Source of the DNA: a virus
Virus record (IMG/VR): IMGVR_UViG_3300037427_000838
Span: 1-64,000 of that record
Length of the DNA: 64,000 nucleotides
Reading direction: 5' to 3' (one strand)
Shown: piece by piece, positions 43,827 through 52,087 of the stretch
Position numbering within the stretch: the first letter of the stretch is position 1
How the letters are laid out: the number at the start of each line of letters is the position of its first letter
The notes under the pieces: model-generated
Database searches by the model: none
What the model was told of the DNA's origin: nothing
The model's input: the letters and a program-made list of their open reading frames with translations, nothing else
Position numbers and translations under genes: made by a program

Positions 43827-44868
43827 CGAAATAAAATTAGATTACAAAGACGTATTATTAAAACCTAAAAGGTCAACATTATCATCAAGACGTGATGTAG
43901 AAATGACTAGGTCATTTACATTTAGAAATTCTGGTGAAACATATGAGTGTTGTCCAATAATAGCGTCTAATATGGATGGTGTTGGAACATTTAGTATGGC
44001 AAAAGTTATACAAGAGTATAAGATGATGACCACGATTACGAAGACAACAACACTAGAACAATGGAAAAAAGCAGTTGGGGAAGGTATTAAATTAAAATAT
44101 CTATCAGTATGTACAGGCACAGGTAAGTTATGGGATGATGACGCTGAAGATTATTCTACAATGCAAAAAGTATTGAAGAGTTATCCAGATGTTAAATTTA
44201 TTACGATAGATGTTGCAAATGGATATCATACAAATTTTTCAGATTTTGTTGGTGCAGTTAGAGAAGAGTATCCAGATAAAACTATTATTGCAGGTAATGT
44301 AGTAACTGCTGAAATGACAGAAGAACTAATTATACAAGGTGCAGACGTAGTTAAAGTAGGTATTGGACCAGGTAGTGTATGTACGACAAGAACTATGGCA
44401 GGTGTAGGTGTACCTCAATTTAGTGCAGTAGTAGAATGTGCTGACGCCGCTAATGGTGTTGGTGGTCATATTATTGCAGATGGTGGTTGTAATATGCCAG
44501 GAGATATTGCGAAAGCATTTGGTGGTGGTGCTCACTTTGTTATGTTAGGTGGTATGTTAGCAGGACACAATGAAAGTGAAGTAGAAAGTAAAAATGGTAG
44601 AAGAGAATTTTATGGTATGTCTTCTGATAGAGCAAGAGAAGTACACGGAAAAAGAAAAGACGGTTATAGAGGTAATGAAGGACGAGCAGTTATATTACCA
44701 GATAGAGGACCTGTTAAAGAAACGATAGAAGATTTATTAGGAGGTGTTCGTTCAAGTTGTACATATATTGGTGCAAGACGATTAAAAGATATTCCTAAAT
44801 GTGCAAGTTTTGTTAGATGTGTACAACCATTGAATACAGTATTTGAAGCATATGATAGTAACTCATAA
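43813..44868 (+). CDS. guaC: GMP reductase
   Basis: 351 residues from ATG 43813. IMPDH/GMPR family without CBS domains: LDYKDVLLKPKRSTL start, PIIASNMDGVGT, active-site loop VGIGPGSVCTTRTMAGVG (catalytic Cys) and HIIADGGCNMPGDIAKAFGG. The N-terminal pattern matches bacterial GuaC better than IMPDH. Converts GMP to IMP with NADPH, shifting purines from G to A, which suits an AT-rich phage genome (inference). Confidence 0.9.
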   Translation: MRLDNEIKLDYKDVLLKPKRSTLSSRRDVEMTRSFTFRNSGETYECCPIIASNMDGVGTFSMAKVIQEYKMMTTITKTTTLEQWKKAVGEGIKLKYLSVCTGTGKLWDDDAEDYSTMQKVLKSYPDVKFITIDVANGYHTNFSDFVGAVREEYPDKTIIAGNVVTAEMTEELIIQGADVVKVGIGPGSVCTTRTMAGVGVPQFSAVVECADAANGVGGHIIADGGCNMPGDIAKAFGGGAHFVMLGGMLAGHNESEVESKNGRREFYGMSSDRAREVHGKRKDGYRGNEGRAVILPDRGPVKETIEDLLGGVRSSCTYIGARRLKDIPKCASFVRCVQPLNTVFEAYDSNS

Positions 44869-45664
44869 TATACCTTGGGATAAATGTTTAAGTAAACAAT
44901 TGTTTCCTGCTATAGAAAAAGGATGGTCAAGTGAAGGCAGACCTACTCATTTCTTTTGGGGACTTGCAGGTAAAAATATAAAAGGTATAAGAGAGTGCAT
45001 AGAGAAAAATGAAGAGTGGTGGTATGTAGATGTTGGTTATTTAACACAACCAATTACAAGATATCCAGAACCAATTATACACGATTACGATAAGACATAT
45101 TTTAGAATATGTAAAGGTAATTTACATACGATAAGAGGTAAAGTAGGGCCTGGAACACGATTACAGAAACTAGAGCATCTTGGGATAGATGTAGATTTTA
45201 AAGGGTGGAATACTGGAGAAACAACTCATATACTAGTAGCACCTTCTTCTCAAACAGTAACTTACCATATTAATGGAATAAGTCAAGACGATTGGATTAA
45301 ACAAGTTACAGAAGAGATTAAGAAACATACAGATTTACCTATTAAGTTTAGAAACAAACCTAGACCTGGTAATGAGTGGTGGGATACTGATATAAAAGAT
45401 GATTTAAAAAATGCTCATTGTTTGGTAACCAATATGAGTTTAGCTGGTGTTGACGCAATATTAAATCAAGTACCTGTTATATGCCATCAAAGAAATGTAT
45501 GCTCATTTATATCATCAAAGGATATAAAGTATATAAAGAAACCTATGAGAGCAGGAAGAAAGACTGTAAATGAGTGGTTAAAAATGATTGCAGAAAATCA
45601 ATTTACAATACCTGAAATTGAAGATGGAACTGCTTATAGAATATTACAGGAACAAAACGTATGA
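44852..45664 (+). CDS. capsule/LPS transferase-like protein (paralog of 42.5 kb gene)
   Basis: 270 residues. The middle segment THILVAPSSQTVTYHINGI and DDLKNAHCLVTNMSLAGVDA are the donor-site part, and the C-terminus ENQFTIPEIEDGTAYR is shared with the 42.5 kb product. Begins MIVTHNIPWDKCLSKQLFP. Overlaps guaC by 17 bases. Confidence 0.6.
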   Translation: MIVTHNIPWDKCLSKQLFPAIEKGWSSEGRPTHFFWGLAGKNIKGIRECIEKNEEWWYVDVGYLTQPITRYPEPIIHDYDKTYFRICKGNLHTIRGKVGPGTRLQKLEHLGIDVDFKGWNTGETTHILVAPSSQTVTYHINGISQDDWIKQVTEEIKKHTDLPIKFRNKPRPGNEWWDTDIKDDLKNAHCLVTNMSLAGVDAILNQVPVICHQRNVCSFISSKDIKYIKKPMRAGRKTVNEWLKMIAENQFTIPEIEDGTAYRILQEQNV

Positions 45665-46179
45665 TAATTAAACCATTTGGAGAAGAAGGCATTTCTATGT
45701 TGCAAGGTAATAGAAAAGACGTTCCTATAACAGATTATATTTGTGCATTGTTAGAAGAAGAAGGTGGTGTTACACCAGGAGATTTTATAGAAGAGGTACA
45801 AAAAGCAACTATTCAAAATGGAAAAATGAAAAGGGTTCCTTATAATGCAAAAGTAGTTGATTTAATTAATGATATAACATATGAATATGAATCAAAAAAT
45901 AGAAGTATAAAAGAAGTATGGGCAGTTTTAATGAGAGAAGGAGATTTCCATATGCTACATAATCATCAGGAAGTTGGTGGTGTATCTGGTGGTCTTTATC
46001 TAAAAATACCTGAAGTGAAACAACCACAAGGTAATATAAATTGGGTATCAGATAATAAAGTGTTTAGTTGGAGTCCAAAAGATGGAGATTATTTTGTTTG
46101 GCCTTCACATTTAATACACGGAGTTTATCCTTTTAAAGGGTCAGGAAATAGGATAATGATTTCTTGGAATAGTGTATGA
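45661..46179 (+). CDS. 2OG-Fe(II) oxygenase family protein
   Basis: 172 residues, same family as the gene at 4.3 kb: FHMLHNHQEVGGVSGGLYL carries the iron ligands, FVWPSHLIHGVYPF the distal histidine and GNRIMISWNSV the terminal strand. Set between glycosyltransferase genes; the substrate may be a sugar or protein. Confidence 0.8.
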   Translation: MIIKPFGEEGISMLQGNRKDVPITDYICALLEEEGGVTPGDFIEEVQKATIQNGKMKRVPYNAKVVDLINDITYEYESKNRSIKEVWAVLMREGDFHMLHNHQEVGGVSGGLYLKIPEVKQPQGNINWVSDNKVFSWSPKDGDYFVWPSHLIHGVYPFKGSGNRIMISWNSV

Positions 46180-46853
46180 TAAATTTTGTATGTGTATATT
46201 ATGGAACAAAGTATTCACTAGATTATGTACAAGTGCTATACAATATGGTACAACGACATTTAACTATACCACATAAGTTTATATGTTTTTCAGACCACGT
46301 AAAACCTCAAAAGATATTAACAGGAGATATAGAGTTTAGAAAGTTTAAAGATTCACATTATGAAGGTTGGTGGAATAAAATGCAACTGTTTAGAGAAGAG
46401 TCAGACTTAAAAGGTCCTTGTTTATATATGGATTTAGATGTAGTGCTTTTAGATAACATTAATGATTTAGCGACATTTGGTGATGATATGACATTTGGTG
46501 TAATAAACGATTTTAACATATTGACAAAAGAGTATAATTCAAGTATAATGAAATTCAATAATGAAGTTGCAACAGATTTAGTATGGAAACCATTTCTACA
46601 ACAAAAGACAGAATTGATGAAATTGCAAGGTGACCAAAACGCAATGTCAAAATTAGTAAAAGGTAGTCAATACCTAAAAGTTATGCCAGACGAATGGTCA
46701 TATTCCTACAAATGGTTCAGCAGACAAGACCCTAGATTTGATAAGAGTAAATGGACGTTTGAAAAGAAAGATAAAGCTAAGGTTGCAGTATTTCACGGTA
46801 GACCTTTTCCTCACGAATCTACACAGGAATGGGTTAAAAAAGAGTGGAATTAG
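46176..46853 (+). CDS. GT-A glycosyltransferase-like protein
   Basis: 225 residues. CLYMDLDVVLLDNINDL contains a DxD motif (about 88-90); VAVFHGRPFPHE is the conserved C-terminal H-x-x-x-K/R-P type motif. Last gene of the island before a promoter. Confidence 0.7.
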   Translation: MINFVCVYYGTKYSLDYVQVLYNMVQRHLTIPHKFICFSDHVKPQKILTGDIEFRKFKDSHYEGWWNKMQLFREESDLKGPCLYMDLDVVLLDNINDLATFGDDMTFGVINDFNILTKEYNSSIMKFNNEVATDLVWKPFLQQKTELMKLQGDQNAMSKLVKGSQYLKVMPDEWSYSYKWFSRQDPRFDKSKWTFEKKDKAKVAVFHGRPFPHESTQEWVKKEWN

Positions 46854-46907
46854 AACAAAACTAGAACAAATATCTCTAAAAACCGCATAAAATAGTGTTT
46901 TATTTAC

Positions 46908-46936
46908 TTGACTTTTGAGTAAAAAACCTGTATAGT
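46908..46936 (+). promoter_or_regulatory. sigma70-like promoter
   Basis: TTGACT, 17 bases, TATAGT. Predicted start near 46943, about five bases before ATG 46948. The -10 overlaps an 18-base perfect palindrome. Confidence 0.75.
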
Positions 46937-46949
46937 ATACGTATACTAT
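46932..46949 (+). promoter_or_regulatory. 18-base perfect palindrome over -10 and start codon (operator candidate)
   Basis: ATAGTATAC/GTATACTAT, exactly self-complementary, covering most of the -10 element, the predicted transcription start and the first two bases of the ATG. Placement is that of a repressor operator. Confidence 0.55.
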
Positions 46950-47409
46950 GAAAAAAAACACTATGAACAAATCAAAAAAAGTTAAATTAAATAAAGTAGA
47001 CTATACTTTCAACGTATGTTATTTAAGAGAGTATATGGATCCCGAACACGAAGGTGATTTTTTCTACGCATACGAAACAATCTACAGAAACGTTCCATAC
47101 AAATATAAAGATAAATTCAATACAACAAAAATGAAGTTTAAAATTCTTAAACATTGTGATTGGAATTATAAAGAAAATGCTAAGAACTTTGCAAATTCAA
47201 CTAGAATTGAACTAATTGACCAAGACCAATACTATCAAACATATGAACAAGTATTTGGTGATGTTGCAGATAACGATAAACATATGTTTAATGATTACGG
47301 ACAATCTTACGATACAAGACAATCTTTCAGAAAAGATTTTAATCCTAAATTAACATATAAATTAAACCCAATAAAAGCAAAAATAGAAAAAGCGAAAGGA
47401 CTACACTAA
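46948..47409 (+). CDS. hypothetical protein, 153 aa, first gene of early unit
   Basis: Tyr/Asn/Lys-rich soluble protein; begins MKKNTMNKSKKVKLNKVDY. An alternative start is ATG 46963, but neither has a Shine-Dalgarno sequence; the transcript appears near-leaderless. Early promoter and small downstream genes suggest a host-takeover function (inference). Not recognised. Confidence 0.65.
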   Translation: MKKNTMNKSKKVKLNKVDYTFNVCYLREYMDPEHEGDFFYAYETIYRNVPYKYKDKFNTTKMKFKILKHCDWNYKENAKNFANSTRIELIDQDQYYQTYEQVFGDVADNDKHMFNDYGQSYDTRQSFRKDFNPKLTYKLNPIKAKIEKAKGLH

Positions 47410-47594
47410 TGAGTAAAGTAAAACAATGGGCTACAGACGAAGCCGAAAAAGCAGTTGACAAAATATTGTCAGATGTTAAAAGTAATATAATGAGTATTGA
47501 TATTGCTAGAAATAAAATAATGCAAGTTAATAATGTTAACTTAACAGGAATTGATGAGTTTAATGTTGACGAAGTAATAGCGGAGAATATATAA
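47409..47594 (+). CDS. small hypothetical protein, 61 aa
   Basis: Mostly helical, mixed charge. One-base overlaps (TAATG) at both ends show it is in a tightly coupled early operon from 46.9 to 49.1 kb. Not recognised. Confidence 0.6.
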   Translation: MSKVKQWATDEAEKAVDKILSDVKSNIMSIDIARNKIMQVNNVNLTGIDEFNVDEVIAENI

Positions 47595-48061
47595 TGAGTG
47601 ATTTAACAGACGTATATGTAAATAAAGACGATATCGGTAAAAACCTATATAGAAAAAAAACATACTATACATTATGCATTGAGCAAGATGTATTAGCAAA
47701 AGATAAAGATGAAGCAGATAAATTGCTTTCAGATTGCGGAATAGACCACTCAAAAATCAATAGAGAATTAACAGAAGAAAAAAACGGTGTTGAAACTTAT
47801 ATGACAGACGCCAATTATACAGATTCAGATACAACCAAGTATATTGCAAAAGTTGTTTATGATGACTATGACGGTTTAGAAAACGCCAAAGAAAACGGTG
47901 ATGTTGAGTTAGACACATATGCTTTAGAAGATGATACAATTGATCCAGAAACAGGAGAGTGTATGAGTAAACCACTTGATGATTTACACGAAGCATTAAA
48001 TCCAAATAACAAATATGTTTTAAAAGACGGTGAAGTAAAAATCGTGAAAGAGAATCAATAA
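47594..48061 (+). CDS. acidic hypothetical protein, 155 aa
   Basis: Strongly acidic (many Asp/Glu, YTDSDTTKYIAKVVYDDYDG). High negative charge is a feature of some phage DNA-mimic or RNA-polymerase-binding proteins, but no family is recognised. Confidence 0.6.
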   Translation: MSDLTDVYVNKDDIGKNLYRKKTYYTLCIEQDVLAKDKDEADKLLSDCGIDHSKINRELTEEKNGVETYMTDANYTDSDTTKYIAKVVYDDYDGLENAKENGDVELDTYALEDDTIDPETGECMSKPLDDLHEALNPNNKYVLKDGEVKIVKENQ

Positions 48062-48237
48062 TGGATAGTACACATTTAATATTTTTAGGAATTATCGGAA
48101 TGCTTTTAACTGTAATTGGATTTGGTATTGCTTTCTATATTGGAAGTAAATCAAATAAAGTAGAAGTAAAATTAACAGAAGTACAAAAATCATTAAGAGA
48201 TTTAAATAGAATAAATGGAAGGGATGATACTGAATAA
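48061..48237 (+). CDS. small membrane-anchored protein, 58 aa
   Basis: N-terminal helix (LIFLGIIGMLLTVIGFGIAF) then a short coiled coil. Overlaps both neighbours by one base. Not recognised. Confidence 0.6.
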   Translation: MDSTHLIFLGIIGMLLTVIGFGIAFYIGSKSNKVEVKLTEVQKSLRDLNRINGRDDTE

Positions 48238-48503
48238 TGAAATACAACGAAGATAAAATATTAAAAGAAGTTTTAGACTATGTAAAAGGTACATATTCAA
48301 AACACTATTCTACTACTAAAGAAGGATTCCAAGTACAAGATTTATTAAGACATTTAAAGATAGATAAAGATTTCAGTTTATCAAATGCAATTAAATACCT
48401 TTGTAGATACGGTAAAAAAGAAGGTAAAAATAAATTAGATTTATATAAAGCAATACACTATATTGTATTGTTAATTAATAGTGAAGAAAACAATGGCAAA
48501 TAA
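48237..48503 (+). CDS. DUF3310-like protein
   Basis: 88 residues. FQVQDLLRHLKIDKDFSLSN followed by AIKYLCRYGKKEGKNKLDLYK fits DUF3310, a short helical domain found in many phages, sometimes described as nucleotide-kinase-associated. Role not established. Confidence 0.75.
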   Translation: MKYNEDKILKEVLDYVKGTYSKHYSTTKEGFQVQDLLRHLKIDKDFSLSNAIKYLCRYGKKEGKNKLDLYKAIHYIVLLINSEENNGK

Positions 48504-48759
48504 AACAATATACGTAGAACTAAAAAAGAAAACTGTACAATCAGCATATAATCAAGTAAAAATGTTGAGTGATTTAGATTTTCCTAATTTTCAAAAAGGA
48601 GAACCTTTACACAATTTAGTTATGGAAATTAAAAGAGATATAAAAAAACAAATGAAACAACCACCTGCTTGGAGAGAATTTTTAGAATTCTGGCCTTTGA
48701 GTATAGTTATTCCAGGTATGTTAATATTAATATTAATGGCAAATGTATTTCAATGGTAA
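48493..48759 (+). CDS. small protein with C-terminal membrane helix, 88 aa
   Basis: ATG 48493 lies 10 bases inside the previous gene. Soluble helical N-terminus, then a single C-terminal helix (PLSIVIPGMLILILMANVF). Tail-anchored; unknown. Confidence 0.6.
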   Translation: MANKTIYVELKKKTVQSAYNQVKMLSDLDFPNFQKGEPLHNLVMEIKRDIKKQMKQPPAWREFLEFWPLSIVIPGMLILILMANVFQW

Positions 48760-49127
48760 GTAATAAAATAATATACAACAATATGAATTTCTATTATGAC
48801 GTATATAATTTAGATGTATCTATTTACGGTAAAGAGTGGAAACCAGTTGAGTATTTAAGTGATTCAGAAAGAAGAGAGAAAGTAAAACAACATATATTAA
48901 AAAAAGACTTAACACAAAGAATAGGAGGAAAAAAGTATATGGCATTATTAACAGAAAATCAAACAATCAACGGATTTGATAATACAGCAGATGTATTAAT
49001 CTCTATTAAAGAGAACGTTGAGAATAATAATAAAGAAACAGCGATTGATATGCTAAATCAATTAATTGATAATGAGAAGACAGAATCAGATATTGATGTT
49101 GCATTAAATCTACAAAATGATGAATAA
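48753..49127 (+). CDS. hypothetical protein, 124 aa
   Basis: Start chosen at ATG 48753, overlapping the previous stop by seven bases; ATG 48783 or ATG 48939 (which has AGGAGG upstream, starting MALLTENQTINGF) are possible alternatives, and the last would give a 62-residue protein. The C-terminal half is helical and acidic. Not recognised. Confidence 0.5.
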   Translation: MVSNKIIYNNMNFYYDVYNLDVSIYGKEWKPVEYLSDSERREKVKQHILKKDLTQRIGGKKYMALLTENQTINGFDNTADVLISIKENVENNNKETAIDMLNQLIDNEKTESDIDVALNLQNDE

Positions 49128-49231
49128 TCCCGCTATAGCAGACTATCAAAGCAGTTGGAAAAGCTCGCCAGCGACCCTGCTAGGGGCTTGGAAATGCAAA
49201 AAAGTGAGTAAAATAGGGGTTATTTTAAGGA
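49128..49231 (+). other. GC-rich structured intergenic element
   Basis: About 100 bases that are clearly richer in G and C than the surroundings. A hairpin can be drawn at 49168-49191: CCAG(C)GACCCT/AGGGGCTTGG, nine of ten pairs with one bulge, loop GCT. It may be a terminator, a small RNA or a leader element upstream of the next promoter. No riboswitch class recognised. Confidence 0.45.
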
Positions 49232-49260
49232 TTGACATTTCCAGAGTTTTATGTTAGTAT
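49232..49260 (+). promoter_or_regulatory. sigma70-like promoter
   Basis: TTGACA, 17 bases, TAGTAT. Start predicted near 49267; leader of about 22 bases with AAAGGA before ATG 49289. Confidence 0.75.
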
Positions 49261-49288
49261 TAATACAATTGAGAAAGGAACATACATT

Positions 49289-49663
49289 ATGAGTAGTGTA
49301 ATATACAATAAAGAGAACATCTATAAAGAGTTTGATGTAGCAAAACAAAAAGACATTGAACTATCAGATAAAAAAACACCAGAAGAAAAAGAGAACGATA
49401 TCCATACAAACAGGTTACAGTTTTGTAAAGACCATAAAGAACTAAATGAGAAAGACCCAGGTTTATACGATTGTGATATTAAGTGGGACAGTTTAATAAC
49501 TGCTTATTCTTCACCAAATCCTAGAGACCATTTCTATAAAAGTGTGTTCGGTAGAACTTATGCAGAACAAATGGCCTTTGAAACTTCTGAATCAGAATCA
49601 GATGACGGAGGAGAAGATTCGTATTATAGAAGTAGAAGAAAGAACAGAAACTACAAAAGATAA
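49289..49663 (+). CDS. hypothetical early protein, 124 aa
   Basis: Begins MSSVIYNKENIYKEFD; highly charged, with an acidic Ser/Glu/Asp stretch then a Tyr/Arg-rich basic tail (YYRSRRKNRNYKR). First gene behind the 49.2 kb promoter. Looks largely disordered at the end; RNA binding is possible. Not recognised. Confidence 0.65.
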   Translation: MSSVIYNKENIYKEFDVAKQKDIELSDKKTPEEKENDIHTNRLQFCKDHKELNEKDPGLYDCDIKWDSLITAYSSPNPRDHFYKSVFGRTYAEQMAFETSESESDDGGEDSYYRSRRKNRNYKR

Positions 49664-49664
49664 T

Positions 49665-49910
49665 ATGTCAAAACCTAAATTTAAAGAAATTTTTGACCCA
49701 CAACAAACCGTTTGTGATGACTTTCACGAATGGGTGAGATTAGAAACTGAAAAAGTTTCTGATCCCATTATGGTACATATGACAATATTGGGTCAAACAT
49801 TAAAAATTATGAAGTCAGTAATGCCTAGTGCAGATTATGATGGAATAATGGAAACGGTTTATCAATCAAAAGATAGAATTGAACCGTTTAAGAAAGTAAC
49901 TACACATTAA
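49665..49910 (+). CDS. hypothetical protein, 81 aa
   Basis: Begins MSKPKFKEIFDPQQTVCDDF, soluble and helical. ATG one base after the preceding stop. Not recognised. Confidence 0.6.
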   Translation: MSKPKFKEIFDPQQTVCDDFHEWVRLETEKVSDPIMVHMTILGQTLKIMKSVMPSADYDGIMETVYQSKDRIEPFKKVTTH

Positions 49911-49931
49911 TATGAGAGGAGTGATTTAATT

Positions 49932-50162
49932 ATGAAAAAACTATTAATGATTGCTACAGTATTATTTACTACAAATGCTATAGCAGAAGATAAGAAGATA
50001 ACACCACAAGAGTTTGGTACAGCACTTGCTGAAACGCCAGCTAAACTTGTTAATTTTATTAGTGGTGAAGTTGATAAAACAAAAGAGTATCAAAAGAAAA
50101 CTTGGTCAGAAGCAAAAACAAAGTGGCCTTGGAAACATTTATTTAAAACGGATAGTGAATAA
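49932..50162 (+). CDS. small secreted protein, 76 aa
   Basis: Cleavable signal peptide (MKKLLMIATVLFTTNAIAED, cut after about residue 18). Mature part about 58 residues, helical, Trp-rich near the end. GAGGAG ribosome-binding site. First of a row of exported proteins up to 52.1 kb. Unknown function. Confidence 0.7.
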   Translation: MKKLLMIATVLFTTNAIAEDKKITPQEFGTALAETPAKLVNFISGEVDKTKEYQKKTWSEAKTKWPWKHLFKTDSE

Positions 50163-50368
50163 TGATTGGTGATTTTGTTTGTACTAGTGCTAATGATGGC
50201 ACACATTTATTCAGACCTGTTTCTGCTAGAGCACAAACACTTTGGCAGGAAAAAGGTTTTAATAATTATGTAATTGATAATAATGAAGATTATTACATTG
50301 TAAAGAGTGTTAATAGTCAGAAAATATGTGATGAAATACGCAAGAATAATATGGATTTTACTAGTTAG
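50162..50368 (+). CDS. hypothetical protein, 68 aa
   Basis: Begins MIGDFVCTSANDGTHLF; soluble. One-base overlap with the previous gene and 38-base overlap with the next lipoprotein gene. Not recognised. Confidence 0.55.
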   Translation: MIGDFVCTSANDGTHLFRPVSARAQTLWQEKGFNNYVIDNNEDYYIVKSVNSQKICDEIRKNNMDFTS

Positions 50369-50819
50369 TTTAACACTAACTAATTGTGCTAACAGGTCTC
50401 ATACAGGTGCCGTGTTAGGTGCAGGTACAGGAACAACTGTATGTTTAGAATACATATCAGATAATCCTTACTTAATTGCTACGTGTGCTGTAGGGGCTGC
50501 TTTTGCAGGTGCAGAAATTTTATACAATAGTGATAAAGATGTACATAACGCTGTATTCGTAGACCATTTAAATACAAGTGGATACGGTTCAAGTTATACT
50601 AATTGGTATAATAAACAAACAGGTAATAATGGAATTATACACATAACAAGGTCTTATATGGTTGGACCTCTTAAATGTAAAGATTATGACCATACAGTAG
50701 ATATAACAAGTCAATGGCCTTTAATTGGTGTTGGTAATGTTAATAGAAAAGTTGTATTTGGAACTGCTTGTCAGTTGCCAGACGGAAGATGGATTGAAAA
50801 ACCTGAAGGAGTGAATTAA
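50331..50819 (+). CDS. lipoprotein with glycine-zipper segment
   Basis: 162 residues from ATG 50331. Lipobox LTNC (Cys about 19), then GAVLGAGTGTTVCLEY and ATCAVGAAFAGAEILY, glycine/alanine-rich helices like those of the 17-kDa surface antigen group, followed by a Cys-containing beta-rich part. Likely inserted in the outer membrane during infection; superinfection exclusion is one possibility (inference). Confidence 0.65.
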   Translation: MKYARIIWILLVSLTLTNCANRSHTGAVLGAGTGTTVCLEYISDNPYLIATCAVGAAFAGAEILYNSDKDVHNAVFVDHLNTSGYGSSYTNWYNKQTGNNGIIHITRSYMVGPLKCKDYDHTVDITSQWPLIGVGNVNRKVVFGTACQLPDGRWIEKPEGVN

Positions 50820-50820
50820 T

Positions 50821-51321
50821 ATGGATCCCAAAAATTATAAAATTTATATGTATGCAACGTTAATTATGATAACAGTATTGTTATGTATGGAAATGGCTTG
50901 GGGTTGTGTAGATTGTGATTTAAATAAGAAAGCTTTTGATAAAAAGGCTGAAGTAATGGAGATAGAGTGGCATAATCCAGATGGAACTATTCAACGTAGT
51001 ACTAAAGTTGTAGATGGTTCTGAAAAAATATTATATGATAATGTAAAACCAGTAACTAAAAATGATACTGAACAATTTTGTTATGTTAAAGTTATTATTA
51101 AACAAGAAGCAAATGGAAACATTTCTAAAGAAGAGAAATTATATTGTTCCGATGGAAGAAGTGGTGTAGATACACCTTCTTATTGGGAACTTTTTGCCCA
51201 GTTTTACTACCGTGATGTCTATACTCCAGAGTATTGCAGATATTATAGTCGTAAAAGTCACGCTTTTAAATCGTACGGAAAAGTGTGTTTAAATGAGTAC
51301 GGAGAATGGAAGGTAAAATAA
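50821..51321 (+). CDS. secreted cysteine-rich protein, 166 aa
   Basis: Hydrophobic N-terminal helix (about 10-27) acting as signal or anchor, then about seven cysteines (CVDC near 29-32 and others at about 85, 106, 134, 153), suggesting disulfides in the periplasm. Not recognised. Confidence 0.6.
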   Translation: MDPKNYKIYMYATLIMITVLLCMEMAWGCVDCDLNKKAFDKKAEVMEIEWHNPDGTIQRSTKVVDGSEKILYDNVKPVTKNDTEQFCYVKVIIKQEANGNISKEEKLYCSDGRSGVDTPSYWELFAQFYYRDVYTPEYCRYYSRKSHAFKSYGKVCLNEYGEWKVK

Positions 51322-51464
51322 TGATTAAAAATATAATCATACTTACTCTCCTATTGGTTATTGTATATGGAGTTACTGCTGAACAGTTTTTGGGCTATGC
51401 TCAATCCAGCGTTGACTTATTACAAGAACTGTTATATAATGTACAAAGGAGTGTGAAAAACTAA
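51321..51464 (+). CDS. small exported or membrane protein, 47 aa
   Basis: Hydrophobic start ending GVTAEQ may be a cleavable signal; short helical remainder. One-base overlaps at both ends. Unknown. Confidence 0.5.
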   Translation: MIKNIIILTLLLVIVYGVTAEQFLGYAQSSVDLLQELLYNVQRSVKN

Positions 51465-52087
51465 TGAACAAATACATTAAGATTTTATCAGTTGCTGTCT
51501 TTGGTCTGTTATTGACTAATTGTGCAGGAAATTATAAAATCAAAAGTGAAAAAGGTAAAGTAGTTAATACTGTTCCAAAATGGTATATGGCTGATTTTTC
51601 TGAAACTAAAGCTTGTGATATAGCAAGATTTGGTAAAGGTAAAGAAAAGCAATGTATATTTGGAGTTGGTACTAGCGTTTCACCAGACTTGAATCTCGCA
51701 ATTGAGAAAGCTAAAATGATAGCGAAAGCTGAATTAGCAGACATTATCAAAGGGGAGATGAATAAAGAGTCGAAACAATTTATTACTGAAATTGGTAAAC
51801 ATAACAGTAAGAACGTTGTTAGTGAAGTAGAATCTGTATTGGTCAATATTATTAAAGATACACCAGTTAGAGGATATGAAATATTTGAGCAAGATGTAAC
51901 CCTTACAAAAAATGGTTATTATAGAGCTTGGATAGGCTTAAGATTGCCATTAGGTGAATATAATAAAATGTTCAACTATACAATTGCTGAAGCTACAGAC
52001 GCTTATAACTTAAAGTATCACGCTAATAAGTCATTTGAGAAACTTATGAAAAAAGAAGAGGTTTCAGATGGACAAGTTAGTAATTAA
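51464..52087 (+). CDS. LPP20-like lipoprotein
   Basis: 207 residues. Lipobox LLTNC (Cys about 20), then PKWYMAD, FGVGTSVSPDLNLAIEKAKM and AKAELADIIKGEM, the pattern of the LPP20/LPP-type lipoprotein family (W-Y, G-x-G, A-x-x-x-A-x-x-D/E-L). Predicted in the outer membrane. The family is found in many gram-negatives, of uncertain role. Its end overlaps the glutaredoxin gene by 20 bases. Confidence 0.7.
   Translation: MNKYIKILSVAVFGLLLTNCAGNYKIKSEKGKVVNTVPKWYMADFSETKACDIARFGKGKEKQCIFGVGTSVSPDLNLAIEKAKMIAKAELADIIKGEMNKESKQFITEIGKHNSKNVVSEVESVLVNIIKDTPVRGYEIFEQDVTLTKNGYYRAWIGLRLPLGEYNKMFNYTIAEATDAYNLKYHANKSFEKLMKKEEVSDGQVSN

Noticed and set aside
49128-49231. Known riboswitch (SAM-II/V, glnA/downstream-peptide) in the GC-rich element
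   Set aside because: I looked for their conserved cores and could not match them; left as an unclassified structured element.
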